This document shows, in pieces, positions 32,775 to 43,372 of a stretch of DNA of 64,000 bases (the first letter of the stretch is position 1; the number at the start of each line of letters is the position of its first letter). This stretch comes from Ottelia alismoides (lineage: Eukaryota; Streptophyta; Magnoliopsida; Alismatales; Hydrocharitaceae). The DNA lies in assembly GCA_037367405.1 (NCBI GenBank), contig JAZKJV010005543.1, positions 62,001-126,000 on the forward strand, given 5' to 3'. Made by a program: the position numbers and the translations under genes. The notes beneath the pieces are model-generated. The model was given only the letters and a program-made list of their open reading frames with translations. It was not told where the DNA came from and did no database searches.

Positions 32775-34185
32775 TTGGGTTTGACCCCGAGCTGCAGGGG
32801 CTCGAAGATCAACGATTCTGGAGCGTCTTAGTGATGCAATCTCCAAGGTAATCGCAAGGCGGGCAAGGTGGTTGGTAGGGGAAGAAGATTGCAGAAGGGT
32901 GCGAGGCGAAATGGTGAAAGGATTGGCTGGGAAAAAACCAAGAAAATGGCTCAAAAACCAAGCCACTGACAGGGGGTAGGTGGGGAAGACGACCAGTTGA
33001 CCGGGGTCAACTGGTGGCGCCTCCTGGTTGGTCCAAGTGGACCAACCAGGAAAAACCCACTGGAAATGATTTGTAAAATCGATTAAAAATAGAAAAGGAG
33101 TTTATTAATTTTAGGTTATAAAATGAAAAATGTTTCTTATTTTCTAAATAATTTTATGGTGATTTTTAATTATTTTTATGAGGCTTATTTTTACAAGTTC
33201 ACTTTTTAGCCCTTTATAGGTATAATACCTATGTATTTAAGTATTTTATTTTTATTTAGGTATTTTTAATATTATTATTTTTATTTATGAGTTCCTAAAA
33301 TTATAAAATACTTTTATACACATAAAGATATTTTTATTTTATTTTTCGGATATGTTTTGTATATTTAATAAAATTTAAGAGTGTATTGTACAGGTATACA
33401 TATAGGTGTAATACATGTATGATCTATATATGTTTATTTTTATTTTGAGTTTTCTTTAGGTTTTTATTCCAATTTTAATGTACATAATTATTATAAGTAA
33501 TATTTACATAATTATAAAATATAAAAATACAAAAATAATGAATAAATAATAAATTGAATATTTTAATCAGTACAGCTATACAATGTGGGTCCAAAACTCA
33601 ACTCCGCCAAATGCGAAACCACCACCAGTAAATAGCTTATTTTCTTCTATATACAATTAAATTTGCTGCATTTGGAGTTTTCAGTTGTGAGATACGGGTC
33701 TGGGAAGTTGGGATTCTGGATTTTTATTCAGACCATAACTTTTTATCTGTACAATATTTTTCTGTGAAATCAATTTTGTATTTTTCTATATAAAATTATA
33801 TACAACTTTCATGTACAAAGTTTCTTTATTTGATGTATAAAAAGTGGAACCAAAAATAGGTCCCAAAATGAATAAGAAATGAAATAATAGGTATAGGTAT
33901 TTTGACTGTATCTGGCCCTTATCTCCCCCTACTTTATTCCTTGTCGACCTATTCATCAAGATGCCTAGGTCTCGGGGTTTGGGTCATAAAATATTTACAA
34001 TATTTTATTCTTTTTCTTTTCTTTTATTTATTCTATAATTTTGGCTTTAATGATGGTATTTTACACAGTATTTAGATGCACATGCATGAATGCTAAGATG
34101 ATGATTTTAATGCTATTTACAGGCATTTGCTAGGGTTTTTGGTGCCAAAATGATAGAATAAAGATGATGAAATGTGGATTCATCA

Positions 34186-34190
34186 ATTAG
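34186..34190. other. Probable target-site copy of element A (ATTAG)
   Basis: First five bases after the A LTR end. The matching copy would be left of the window, so this is by position only. Confidence 0.5.
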
Positions 34191-34314
34191 TGTGCATGAA
34201 CCAATCTTGAAAATCACACACGTGTGCCATCACTCTCCTTTCTTGATCTAAAACAGTTAAGGCTTCTTATGTTGAATATCCTAAGCACCTGAACATCTTT
34301 AATCAAGATCCTTG

Positions 34315-35196
34315 ATGTCAACCGATAAACCTCCTTCGAAAATTATGGAACTTTTGTCCAAGAACCCTCCAGATCCTTATTACGAAAATAAATTCATCTC
34401 GGTCAAACCCAAATCATCATTCATTATGTCAGCTCTTTCAAAAATGAAACATTTGTCCGAGTATCCATCATAGCCATACTATGAAAATGAATTCGTATCA
34501 GTTAGACCCAAAACTTTAAAACCTCCTCCAACTATACATCATCCAACTTCCACAGGAGACTCTCACCCACCAATAGATCCAACCCTCTCTACAAATCCAA
34601 TCTACTTCATGAATGACAATCCTTTGTATTCAGATCATACAAACAAACAATCGACCGAGGTCTCCACTTCTTCGTATGTCAATCCTCTATATTCTGATCA
34701 TACAATCCATCCTTCATATTCTATAACTGTCAATCCACCATTCATGGGAGATCCTAACCACATGATCGGATTAAACACTTCTTCACATCTTCCACCTTCC
34801 CTACACTTGAGCACAAATGAGCAACTACCATCTTGGATTGACCCATTACTCGTCGGAAATCATGAATCATTTGAACATCAAACCACTTTTGAGACGAATG
34901 ACCGACCGAGACAACAACTCCAACTGACTTCCATCTCTTCTCACCATATTGTTGGAACAAGTCAATATTTCATCAATCCACAACTAGATTTGACCATTGG
35001 GAATAAAATGGAGGTCCGAACATATCAAGAGGATTGGCCCGCACCTGATAATCTTCCATCTTGGATTAACCGTGACAATCCCACCTTCAGACATGACACT
35101 CATATAGAGGAATGGATTGATGATATTGACACACATAATCCCTGTATGTTGACTCCACAGTATAAGGGTCCGATCAATCATGACCAAAGGAATTGA
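34315..35196 (+). pseudogene. Element C gag/linker-like frame with one internal stop
   Basis: One frame runs from ATG at 34315 (MSTDKPPSK) to 35196 apart from TAG at 34471-34473. The protein is Pro/Ser/Asn/His-rich and repetitive: PYYENKF and PYYENEF units early, NPLYSDHT twice (34621 and 34684), and LPSWI twice. I see no recognisable capsid motif; its place before the protease suggests the gag C-terminal or linker part, the true gag core having been left of element A or lost. Low complexity makes homology by eye unsafe. Confidence 0.55.
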
Positions 35197-35963
35197 CACT
35201 ACTCAAACCAACTATACATACCTGGGTCACGCCATGTTGAGTATGAGATCGATAGTGGCTCTGACATCAAGCAGACTCCTTCCATGATTTTTGAGGAGAA
35301 TTTTTCAAAAGATAAAGATCATATATTAGATATTCCAAAAAGATCTTCTCCCAGGTCATACATGAAAATGGAAGATGTCATAACTGGATCTCAAAAACAA
35401 GAAACCACACAGACTATTCCTAATTTTTTTTTGTAGGATGACATTTCGAGGATAAGTAAGAGATATGAATTGATGGAGAAAAAATTCAAAAACCGACAAA
35501 TTTCATTTTACGGATGCTCGGGTATGAAAGTAAAGGATGAAATAAATGGATCTAATGTTGAGAAACCTGAGGATATTCAGAAACCCATGGATTATGTTCA
35601 CCCTAAGGACAACTCTGACGCTCATCTACGGAACACAACTCATCCACACACCACATAGAAAATACCAAAAAATTGAAATATTAGAAAAACAACCAAAAAT
35701 TTGAAAATCCAGAAAAATACATAAAAATTGAAACTGAGGAAGATCTGAAGAACTTAGATCCTGCTTTATGGGAAGCACCGGAGAAAAGATTGATTTTTGA
35801 ACTTCCCTTTATACATGCCATTGAACACGTTCCCGACCTTAAAGGATTTGTAATGGACAAATTAATGATGAAAAAGTCGGGCAGGACAAGAACAAAGACT
35901 GAAAGACATATTTTGGCAATGGCCACCTCCTTGGTGTTGAGGAGAAAAACCTAGAGTCGCATA
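35197..35963 (+). pseudogene. Element C, decayed linker before the protease
   Basis: Broken frames. The stretch about 35740-35955 reads LWEAPEKRLIFELPFIHAIE and then an LRRK-like basic end, matching the B segment just before its protease (IQLTLREAFEHIP and the basic RRKKR). It ends with a TAG (35953-35955) in a different frame from the protease. Confidence 0.55.
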
Positions 35964-36365
35964 GTGAAGCGGTTGCCCAGATTTGACTGTGAAATTAAAG
36001 ACATAAAGTTTACCCATGCTCGAATCGATGACAACTCACCAATCAATATCCTTCCGACCTCTATATTTAACGAGCTCAAACTCAGACCTATCAGGAAGAT
36101 ACGAGAGATCGTTCAACTGGTTGATCGATCGATAAAGCGGTTGAGAGGAACCATTTCAGTCATCATTACATTCCAAGGTGCTCCGCTCAAAGTGGACTTC
36201 ACGGTCATTGATATTGAGCATCAAGGAGAATTCACCCAGTCTCCGATCATTCTCGGAAAGCCATTCTTGGCATTAGCTAAGGCAATTATTGAGTGCGAGA
36301 CTCGGGAAATCAATTTTACAACATTGGGAGCACTTCGATCTCAACAAATCTTTGAGGAACCATGA
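35964..36365 (+). pseudogene. Element C aspartic protease-like domain, active site altered
   Basis: 133 codons aligning with the B protease: FDCEIKDIKFTHARID, INILPTSIFNELKL, QLVDRSIKRLRGTISVIITF, SPIILGKPFLALAKAIIE. Where B has LLDSGSSINLLP, C has IDDNSPINILP, so the catalytic D-S-G triplet is not kept (D-D-N). Some plant retropepsin-like domains use DDGS variants; here the Gly is also gone. Probably inactive, but the fold may be kept. Confidence 0.75.
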
Positions 36366-36419
36366 TTTTCTGAGGCAACCCACGAAGCCCTTGACAGTCG
36401 TAACCATCAAGCGGTAGGT

Positions 36420-36932
36420 GTGCCCTACCCCACTGCTACACCTGAGATAACGGCTGTTGAAGAGACTATTGGTTTAGAGAATCTCCCCACGGTTCCTTTT
36501 CCCGCATCTCTAACCATGGGAAATGACTCCGATTATGATCCTAAGACTTATGCATGGGCGCATCCCGATTCGGTCGAGATCTCCTCTGACCACATTAATC
36601 AAATCAACCCAACTCGGGAATGCACCAACATCAAGTCAATTGAGAATGAATATGTAGAGACTCTCCCCATTGTCCCATTTCCCGCTGCTCTCACCATAAA
36701 AAAGTGTTTCTTCTATGATTCTGAGACATATTCATGGGCCCACCCTGATTCAACCTTCTCTGACTACCTTGACCAAATCAATCCAACTCAGGAGTGCACC
36801 AACATTAAGAAAACCAAAGACAAATACGCGGGATGTGAACTGACCAAGGAAAAAAATTTAATAGTTATTTATCTGGAGACTCAAGTGTCAACACCTCACT
36901 CCCAAGACCAACACCTTCACGAAACAAAATGA
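36420..36932 (+). CDS. Element C linker frame with a two-copy protein repeat
   Basis: 170-codon frame. Two copies of a roughly 70-residue unit: LPTVPFPASLTMGND...TYAWAHPDS...QINPTRECTNIK and LPIVPFPAALTIKKC...TYSWAHPDS...QINPTQECTNIK. It lies just after the protease, in the place of B's acidic linker start. The VPFPA segment recalls the IPFPEALR segment before B's protease. Function unknown. It overlaps the next frame by 4 bp. Confidence 0.5.
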   Translation: MPYPTATPEITAVEETIGLENLPTVPFPASLTMGNDSDYDPKTYAWAHPDSVEISSDHINQINPTRECTNIKSIENEYVETLPIVPFPAALTIKKCFFYDSETYSWAHPDSTFSDYLDQINPTQECTNIKKTKDKYAGCELTKEKNLIVIYLETQVSTPHSQDQHLHETK

Positions 36933-37478
36933 TTGCTCCTTCATCTAAAAAGAAAGCCACCTTCGACCTTCCGGAAGAAGAATCGTCTTATGATTCCTCA
37001 TCAGGTCTGGAAAAGGTAATCTACATGAGTGAGGTCTGTTCGACAGTCTTAAAACCCTATCTTCGCAAGGATCCGAACATCGATTCCCACTGGACGACTC
37101 CCGTTCCTTACTATTATTCATCCAAAGCAGATTCTCTTGGACTCATTAAATATACTGAAATAATTTCTTATGAGCTGATTGAGACTGGTGCTTCAGAGTA
37201 TTCATCATCCGAGGACAAATCGCTTGATCCCAAGAATGAACGAATTCAGAGAAAACAACTGAAGAAACTAAAAGACAAAAATATATGGAGTGCCTCCACT
37301 TTCAAATACTATTCCTCTGAGGATAGATGATGGTTATCTTTCATCTGATTCATACGCTTCATCTACTATCCAGCATGATTTCTCTGAGGATAACACTGAT
37401 AAAAGTTGGGAATCATATGCTTCATCTCCTTCTTACCATTACGATCTCCCACCACATGCTCACAAAACGATCAGCTGA
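36929..37478 (+). pseudogene. Element C acidic Ser-rich linker, frameshifted end
   Basis: The first frame (36929-37330) contains YMSEVCSTV, then DSHWTTPVPYYYSSKADSL and ISYELIETGASEYSSSED. It aligns with B's linker (VCDFEMTDDESNW, PVAPTLALPTDSL, MAVESRES), which sits between protease and RT. After 37330 the acidic sequence goes on in another frame to 37478 (SSDSYASST, SWESYASSPSYHYD). In B the RT would follow; here the 3' UTR hairpins follow within 80 bp. Confidence 0.65.
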
Positions 37479-37548
37479 AAACCGCCTTAATCATCGGCTA
37501 CCCACCCTCCCTCCCGACCCCATCAGTCTCCTTGTATATCTTCTTCCT

Positions 37549-37880
37549 CTACTTAGGTCAAGGCCTAAGTATGGGGGGACCGATGCCATCTGTACATACC
37601 ATTCTCTCCTTCTCACGATGACTTCATTTCCACCCTTCTTCTATACTTAGGTTGACCAAGAGCCTAAGTATAGGGGGAATCGATGCTCATCTGTATATAC
37701 TCTCTTCATTCACATCTCCTGACCACCTCAGTTTCGCTCTTCTTTTACACTTAGACTGTTCATAGCCTAAGTATAGGGGGTGGGACGATATATCTTTTTC
37801 TTTTTCACTCTCTTACGCTTAGTCTGAGCTATGTCTTCTTTACGCTTCTTGTGCTCTGAGGACATAGCACTCGCTAAGTA
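37549..37880 (+). repeat. Array of four hairpins with PPT-like arms, element C
   Basis: Plus-strand order: CTACTTAGGTC/GGCCTAAGTATGG (about 37549-37572), CTATACTTAGG/CCTAAGTATAG (37641-37673), ACACTTAGACT/AGCCTAAGTATAG (about 37747-37776), and a long hairpin with TGAGCTATGTC/GACATAGCACTC arms ending CTAAGTATAGGGGG (about 37815-37886). Short, short, short, long is the same element-sense order as A and B. Each 3' arm is followed by 5-6 G. Confidence 0.85.
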
Positions 37881-37886
37881 TAGGGG

Positions 37887-39151
37887 GTGTATGTATATAC
37901 TTTGTATATATTTTACCCATTGCATGTACTTTCGTGTAAGTATATATGTATTTACAGGGTGGGTAACTAACTTAAAAAAACAAAAAATGGAAAAAAAGTT
38001 TTGCTAGTAACACTGGTTGTGTCCAACCAAAATTTTTGAAGAAAATAGCTTCTTATTCTTTTTTGCATAAAAAAATTCCTGCATAAAAAAATTATCTGCA
38101 TATCGCACACTTGCACGTCATCCAACATTACATACATTTACAATTGTGAAAAGCCCATGAGTTCTAAACCAAGTTATAAGCAGAAACCGAGAGTGGTCTG
38201 GACTTGACCTTAATCCACCTAAATTTCAAAGGAACTTCACTGAGAAATAGGATTTTAGGAGCTTCAGGTCTTTGACTTAATTCTTTGAGTTCCACATGAC
38301 AATGTGCAGAATTTGACTCTTAGTGTCTAACATGGTCTCTTCATTCTGGGCACGACTCTGGAATATGGAATTAATTTGTATTCTCTTACTGTACACTTAG
38401 CTCAACTCAGAAGGGGTGTTGGAAGACTGTGTGAGTTTCTTTTCTGGTAGCGTAGAAATCTAAAGACCGGAGTACGGGTTGAAATAAAGCTTCGAAAAAG
38501 GGATGGAGGATTGGGCACAATTTTTTCTAAGACCCCAAAACATTTATGGAAAAAAAGATTCTATATCCTTAGGGGCACAACAAGATCCATGCAGAACCAC
38601 CAAAAATCCAAATACAAAGAAGTTACTACCAAATAAACATTTGACCAAAAAGGTCCAAGCTTCAAGAAAACCTGCAGATCTTGGTGGAGACTTGGCTAAA
38701 CTGGTCGGCTTCATAAGGAGAGGTAACTACACTGTCCACCCTTCAGTTCTTTTCTCCTTCTTCTAACTTCTCCCTCATTTTGATTGCGAACACAACGCGA
38801 CAGACCTTGGAAGGAAATACCTGACTCCCCGAGGATGAGTTATTGGAGAGGAGGTTTGCATGGTAGTCCAACATTCTTGATGGGAAGAGAGCTAAAACCT
38901 TTCACATACATGAGTCAATTGTTCAATGTTTACGGGGTATGCTTTGGGAGGAGGATCGATCTAAGATGACTTCTGAGCCAAAATTGTGACAATGATGTGT
39001 AGAACTTGAAGGCTGTTGATTTTAAAATTCTAAGTCTCACAGAAGTTCCGCTACACTAATAATCCAAAGGTTAGGTTTAGTTCCATTTTCACCTTCACCT
39101 CAAGATCTTGGTATGGAACCCAATCTCATTTCACATCCTTGCATTACTTTG
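37887..39151 (+). other. Element C 3' UTR, no supported gene
   Basis: Related to the A and B 3' UTRs by islands such as TTGACTTAATTCTTTGA (about 38273-38290, reverse complement of A 1588-1605). No conserved frame. Confidence 0.6.
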
Positions 39152-39169
39152 ATGCTCAGGGACGAGCAT
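39152..39169 (+). other. Pre-PPT hairpin, element C
   Basis: Arms ATGCTC and GAGCAT around AGGGAC. The loop core GGGAC matches A, B and D, whose stems read TTTGCTAG/CTAGCAAA or a shorter form, so pairing is kept while sequence changed. Confidence 0.6.
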
Positions 39170-39173
39170 GGTT

Positions 39174-39186
39174 TAAGTATAGGGGA
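39174..39186 (+). other. Element C polypurine tract
   Basis: TAAGTATAGGGGA directly before the LTR start TGATGAATC at 39187. Confidence 0.85.
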
Positions 39187-39920
39187 TGATGAATCTCTGA
39201 TCCATCACTCTAAAAATGATGAATTAAGCTCAAATCCCTAAAATTCATTGGCATCTATTCATTTAGTTTGTATAATTAGCATTCATGCATGTTTTGATAA
39301 GAATTGCATTTTATCACTCATTTATTGCACAAAATAAGAAGCCAAAAATCACAGTCCATTTAACCTATAATTAGCCCAACTTCCTTGATTTTTAAATAAT
39401 TCATGCTAACTCCAATTGACCCGAAACCACATCCATTGTGTACATACCACTGACAATAATAAATGAAAAATACAAAAAATCACTAACCTAAGTAAGTGGA
39501 CCAAAAATCCAAACCATATTTCTAGGATTTCCTTACTAAAACCGCAATATCTTCCTCATCCAGTGTTCGTTTTGATCCTACTTACTTTTGAACTAGTGAA
39601 TATTCAAATACCTTCAAAACAAGACCAATTTCAAGTAAATCAGAGTTCATGTGTGAAAGTTGGGTTTTGGGCCTCTTTTGTACATTTTGTATTATAGCGG
39701 TTTTTGACCTATAATTTTATGTACATAATTAACACATTTTATTTGATTTCTTTTTCATTTATCTTCTTTGATAAAAGTTTTTTTATTAAAATGCATAAAA
39801 ATCCAAATCCAAGTTGAGCTTGAAATCAAAGAAATTAACTGAGTCAGAGTCTTCACTAACTGTCTGTACAAAAATTGACTTTTTCGTATTTTATTTTATT
39901 TCTTCTTTTTCTTCTGATGA
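39187..39920 (+). repeat. Element C 3' LTR, first part
   Basis: Starts TGATGAATCTCTGATCCATCA (terminal palindrome, two imperfect positions). AT-rich U3 with AGCATTCATGCATG shared with F. It is interrupted at about 39917-39920 by solo LTR H and resumes at 46563. Confidence 0.8.
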
Positions 39921-41833
39921 CCGAAAAACCACCAAGACTCGGGTGAATAAAATAGATCAAGGGTTGTTGCGACCCGGATCTCGGAGACAATTCAGTCAAT
40001 CAAGAAAATATGAGATCAGACCACCAAAACAATATAAAATCAAAGAAACTCAATAGTGGCCCTGGCTATTAGATTAACCTGGTATAGCGACCAAGGTCGG
40101 ACTCAGGGAGCACATAATGGCCTCGCGGCCTACGAAGTAGTCTAAAATGAAAACAAATACAAGAAAATTATTTTTGATGGGTTTTTAATATTTTTTATAT
40201 TTTTTTGGATTTTTAAATAATAAAGGAATAAAGTCAAGAAAACAAGCAACTTCACACAATTATTTTATCACTCTAAATTCATCCAAAAATTCAAACAAAA
40301 ATATTTTTATATTTTTTATATTTTTCTATGTTTTTGGTTAATTTTTTGTTATTTTCTGATTTTTATAGAATTTTATAAAAATAAGACAAGACTGAAAACA
40401 AATACTACTGTCCAGTCAGGCTTGGAGGGCCAAAATAAAATAGATAATGGCCCTATCAAAGTCTGGAGGTAATTTTCATGAAAAATAGAAGTAAAAAGGA
40501 AAATTCAGAGACTGAGTTTATTAATTTTTCTATTAATTATTAGAATTTTTATGGGTTTTTAAGGGGTTTTCCATTTTTATATTTTTTATAAGTCCAAAAA
40601 TAACAAACTTGGTCAGAAAATCAAACACACTAAAATAAATCTAATCTAATTTTTTTAGAATTTTTAAAGATGTTTTAATATTTTTGTGAATTTTATATCT
40701 GGACAGTTGAATTTTCAAAAATAATAAATGGGCTCCAAAAATTTCCCAAAATTTAGTGAAAATTCTACACAGTGGTAGGAGCCACGTATCAAATTTTCAC
40801 GTAATTTGGATGATATTTGGTATTTTATTTACAACAAATACAAGCCCACAGCCAAAGGGACCTATTTGTCATAAAAATATACTCTGGGGGCCTAAAAGTA
40901 ACAATCCAAGAAACCCAGGGGGGTCCGGTGCAAAATTTCCAAGATCTCACGCGCCAAGCACGTGACCTGGGCACTCAGGGACCTTTTGGTAATAAAACTT
41001 AAGTTCCTTGACTAATTAGTAACACGTACTAAAAGTCCAGGGACGAAAGTATAAAATACCCACTATATTCAGCACATGTGGAAATAAAACGTTCACAGGG
41101 GTATATGTGCAAATACTAAAAAGATATTTTCATTCATGAACACCTTAAAACATCAGGCCCATACATGCAATTATCCCAAGAAATCACGTGTTGAAGCACC
41201 TGTCCCACAACGTACAGGGGTATAAAAGCAAATAACAGAAACGACAAGGTCCACAATGCAAACTGACCAAAATAAAAACAACTGAACTAGATATTTACAG
41301 GACTAAATATTAACAACAAAAGAACATGTGCCTAAGGGGAATTACCCTTTTATTTAAGCCGAGGGCTAGATGGATGCCATGTGGCGAATCTGACGGTGCT
41401 GGTGCGGGGCGCCTCAACGAAGAAGTTGCGGCTCGGATCTGACGGTCGAGGGTTAGCCACGTAGCTGATCGAACGGCTCCTGTGCACTGTGGCTAAACCT
41501 CACTGATATGACGGTCCAGGTCCTCCCTCTGATGATCGAACGGATGGTGTTGCTCCTCAAATGGATGGCTCGATGTGAATCTGGAACGGAGGGGCGAAAC
41601 GGACAGCGTTGGGGGATCCACGAAGAACAGGTGGCCGGCGAACTTCGCCGGCCCAGTACACGCATGGTGGTCCTCCTCGGAGGCTACTGGTGATCGAAGA
41701 AGAAGCGTTGGAGCCTCACGCGTCTAGAGCACTCTTCCGATGACGCAACGGAGCTCCGGAGAGCTCAGTCGACACCGACGTAGCTGGAGCTGCTGCTCCT
41801 GAACGTCATGCCCTCAGATGGGCTCATCTTGAC

Positions 41834-42142
41834 CTGCAAAGCAATGCAACGACTCCTGGGTCGAGGGCAAAGTGCCTCGACCCAGTTAGCGGTGGTGGGG
41901 ATGATCGGTGCGTCAAGATGGAGGAGCTCCGGCGAAGCGACAGCGGTGGAGCCCCAATCCCAGTTCCTTTGAGAACTGGGTTGAATGGTTGGGCGGAGAA
42001 GGTGTGTGGGAGACGTGCGAAGGTGATGGTCGAGTCCGATGGTCGAGATGCGGACGGAGGTGATCGGAATCGAAGGGCGACGGTGAATGGGTGATTTGGG
42101 GCTAAACGGAAATTAGCTAAATAGATGAAGGACTACGGTTAC
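41834..42142 (-). other. Intron-like GT-AG unit in LTR H (309 bp)
   Basis: Donor ATCAG|GTAACC (42142) and acceptor GCTTTGCAG|GTCAAG (41834), about 255 bp downstream of TATATA at 42397-42402. Confidence 0.5.
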
Positions 42143-42396
42143 CTGATGGATGAGGTCGACTGGGGATGAGCCGATGAAGCTCTAGGTCCTAGCCTTGAGA
42201 GCCGTCGATGCCCGAGGCTCGAGCACCACGTCTGGGCGGCGCACGGCGGCGCTACGTCGCCGGATCGATGGTCCGGTCGCTCCCTCCTCGCTGCAACACA
42301 GCCAATCGCGAGCTGTCACTCAGGCGAGGGCAATAGAGGTCCTGGGGTGGAGAAATGGGAACCAAAGATGAGTGAAGAAGCTGACGGAGCTCAAAC

Positions 42397-42402
42397 TATA
42401 TA
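42397..42402 (-). promoter_or_regulatory. TATA box, LTR H
   Basis: TATATA on the minus strand in AACGTATATAGTTTGAG, at the upstream edge of the GC-rich leader zone. Confidence 0.5.
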
Positions 42403-43367
42403 CGTTTAGGGGTCCGGCTAGATGGGAGTCGGGCGTGAAGATCGGAGCGCGGATCCAAAGAACCTCTGTCGGGCGTGGATCAGGGGTGATCGAGGAGCAA
42501 ATGGAGCCCGAGATTTACGGATTTGGCGATCGGATCGTGACGCTAAAAAGAGGAGAAATCGGATCGGGCGTGCAGATCCGCGGGGAGGTGGTCCAAGGGG
42601 GGGAGTTGACCGGGGGGTCAACATCCCCCGTGACCCAATAGAATGCGGCCACGAGGAAAATAATTGGAAATTCGTTTTAAAATAGAAAATGGACGATTTA
42701 AGGAAAAATTAAAACATGAAAATGTTCCTTTTATTTTAAATATTTTTTTGTGATTTTTAATTATTTTTTTGAAATATAAATTAGGTATTTACAATATAGT
42801 ACTATAAACATAGGTATATACAATATTGATTTTTAATTTTTGATTTTTAATTAATTATTTGTGTACATTTTTATTCCCATTTTATATTTTATTTATTTAT
42901 AGCATAAAATTAGGAATAAAAAGGTATTTTTATTTTATTTTTATTATTTTCTTATAAGGGTAAAATAAATAGGTAAATACATTTATGTACATGGTATATT
43001 TACAATGTTTCTTTTGATTTTTAATTTTGTTCTTTTTATTTAATTTTTGTTTTTATGGTTTTTATTTTATTTATTTACAACATGAAACAAGTTTTATGGG
43101 ATTTTGATTTATTTATTTATATGGTGAAATAAATAGAGAAAGTGGTTTTATGTACAAGGTGAATATATATAAGGTGAATATTTTTATTTTCTTTTTAATT
43201 TTCTTATTTTTATTTTGATTTTGTATTTACAAGTGTATACAAATATTTACAAGTAAATATGACCCATTTTTATTTTTATTTTTAGAGGAAAATATTTGTT
43301 TTTATTTAATTACAGGTATATGTACACATGAGCTTCCTTATCTCTCTCTACTTGGGCTTTTATGCGG

Positions 43368-43372
43368 TCAGG
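43368..43372. other. Target-site duplication of G, left copy
   Basis: TCAGG, repeated at 46325-46329. Confidence 0.88.

Larger units (their letters stand above)
1..34185 (-). mobile_element. Element A: Athila-type LTR retrotransposon, interrupted by B, left edge outside window
   Basis: Minus-strand Ty3/gypsy element. It reads 5' LTR 30372-34185, PBS 30353-30369, leader and gag start 28468-30352, then gag-pol 3104-9738, 3' UTR 625-3103, PPT 611-624 and the end of the 3' LTR 1-610. Element B (9739-28462) splits it; joining 9738 to 28468 restores continuity with B's own sequence around 22700. The two LTR ends visible (1-610 and 33579-34185) differ by about ten substitutions plus a 14-bp deletion by hand count, so A is older than B. 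Its proteins carry several stops and frameshifts. The right target-site copy is probably ATTAG (34186-34190); the left copy lies outside the window. Confidence 0.9.
30372..34185 (-). repeat. Element A 5' LTR (3814 bp)
   Basis: Plus-strand ends TGATAAAC...GGATTCATCA. The same zones as the B LTR are present: U5 signature 30571-30587, TTGCA/GGCCCC motif zone about 31450-31930, GC-rich zone 31930-32780, AT-rich U3. The GC-rich promoter zone is clearly more diverged from B than the outer 600 bp or the pol genes are. A 14-bp block present at position 13 of the window is missing near 33600. Confidence 0.93.
39918..43372 (-). mobile_element. Solo LTR H, major part (minus strand)
   Basis: LTR-only insertion in C's LTR, of which the rest is 46325-46562 beyond solo LTR G; total about 3.69 kb. 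Plus-strand left end TGACCGAAAAAC. It carries the U5 signature (40096-40111), AT-rich zone, TTGCA/GGCCCC zone (about 40850-41340), GC-rich zone (41370-42640) and AT-rich U3. No PBS, PPT or coding sequence is attached, so it is a solo LTR. GATGA occurs at 39916-39920 (overlapping the LTR start) and at 46563-46567, which suggests the target site with loss of one TGA unit. Confidence 0.75.
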
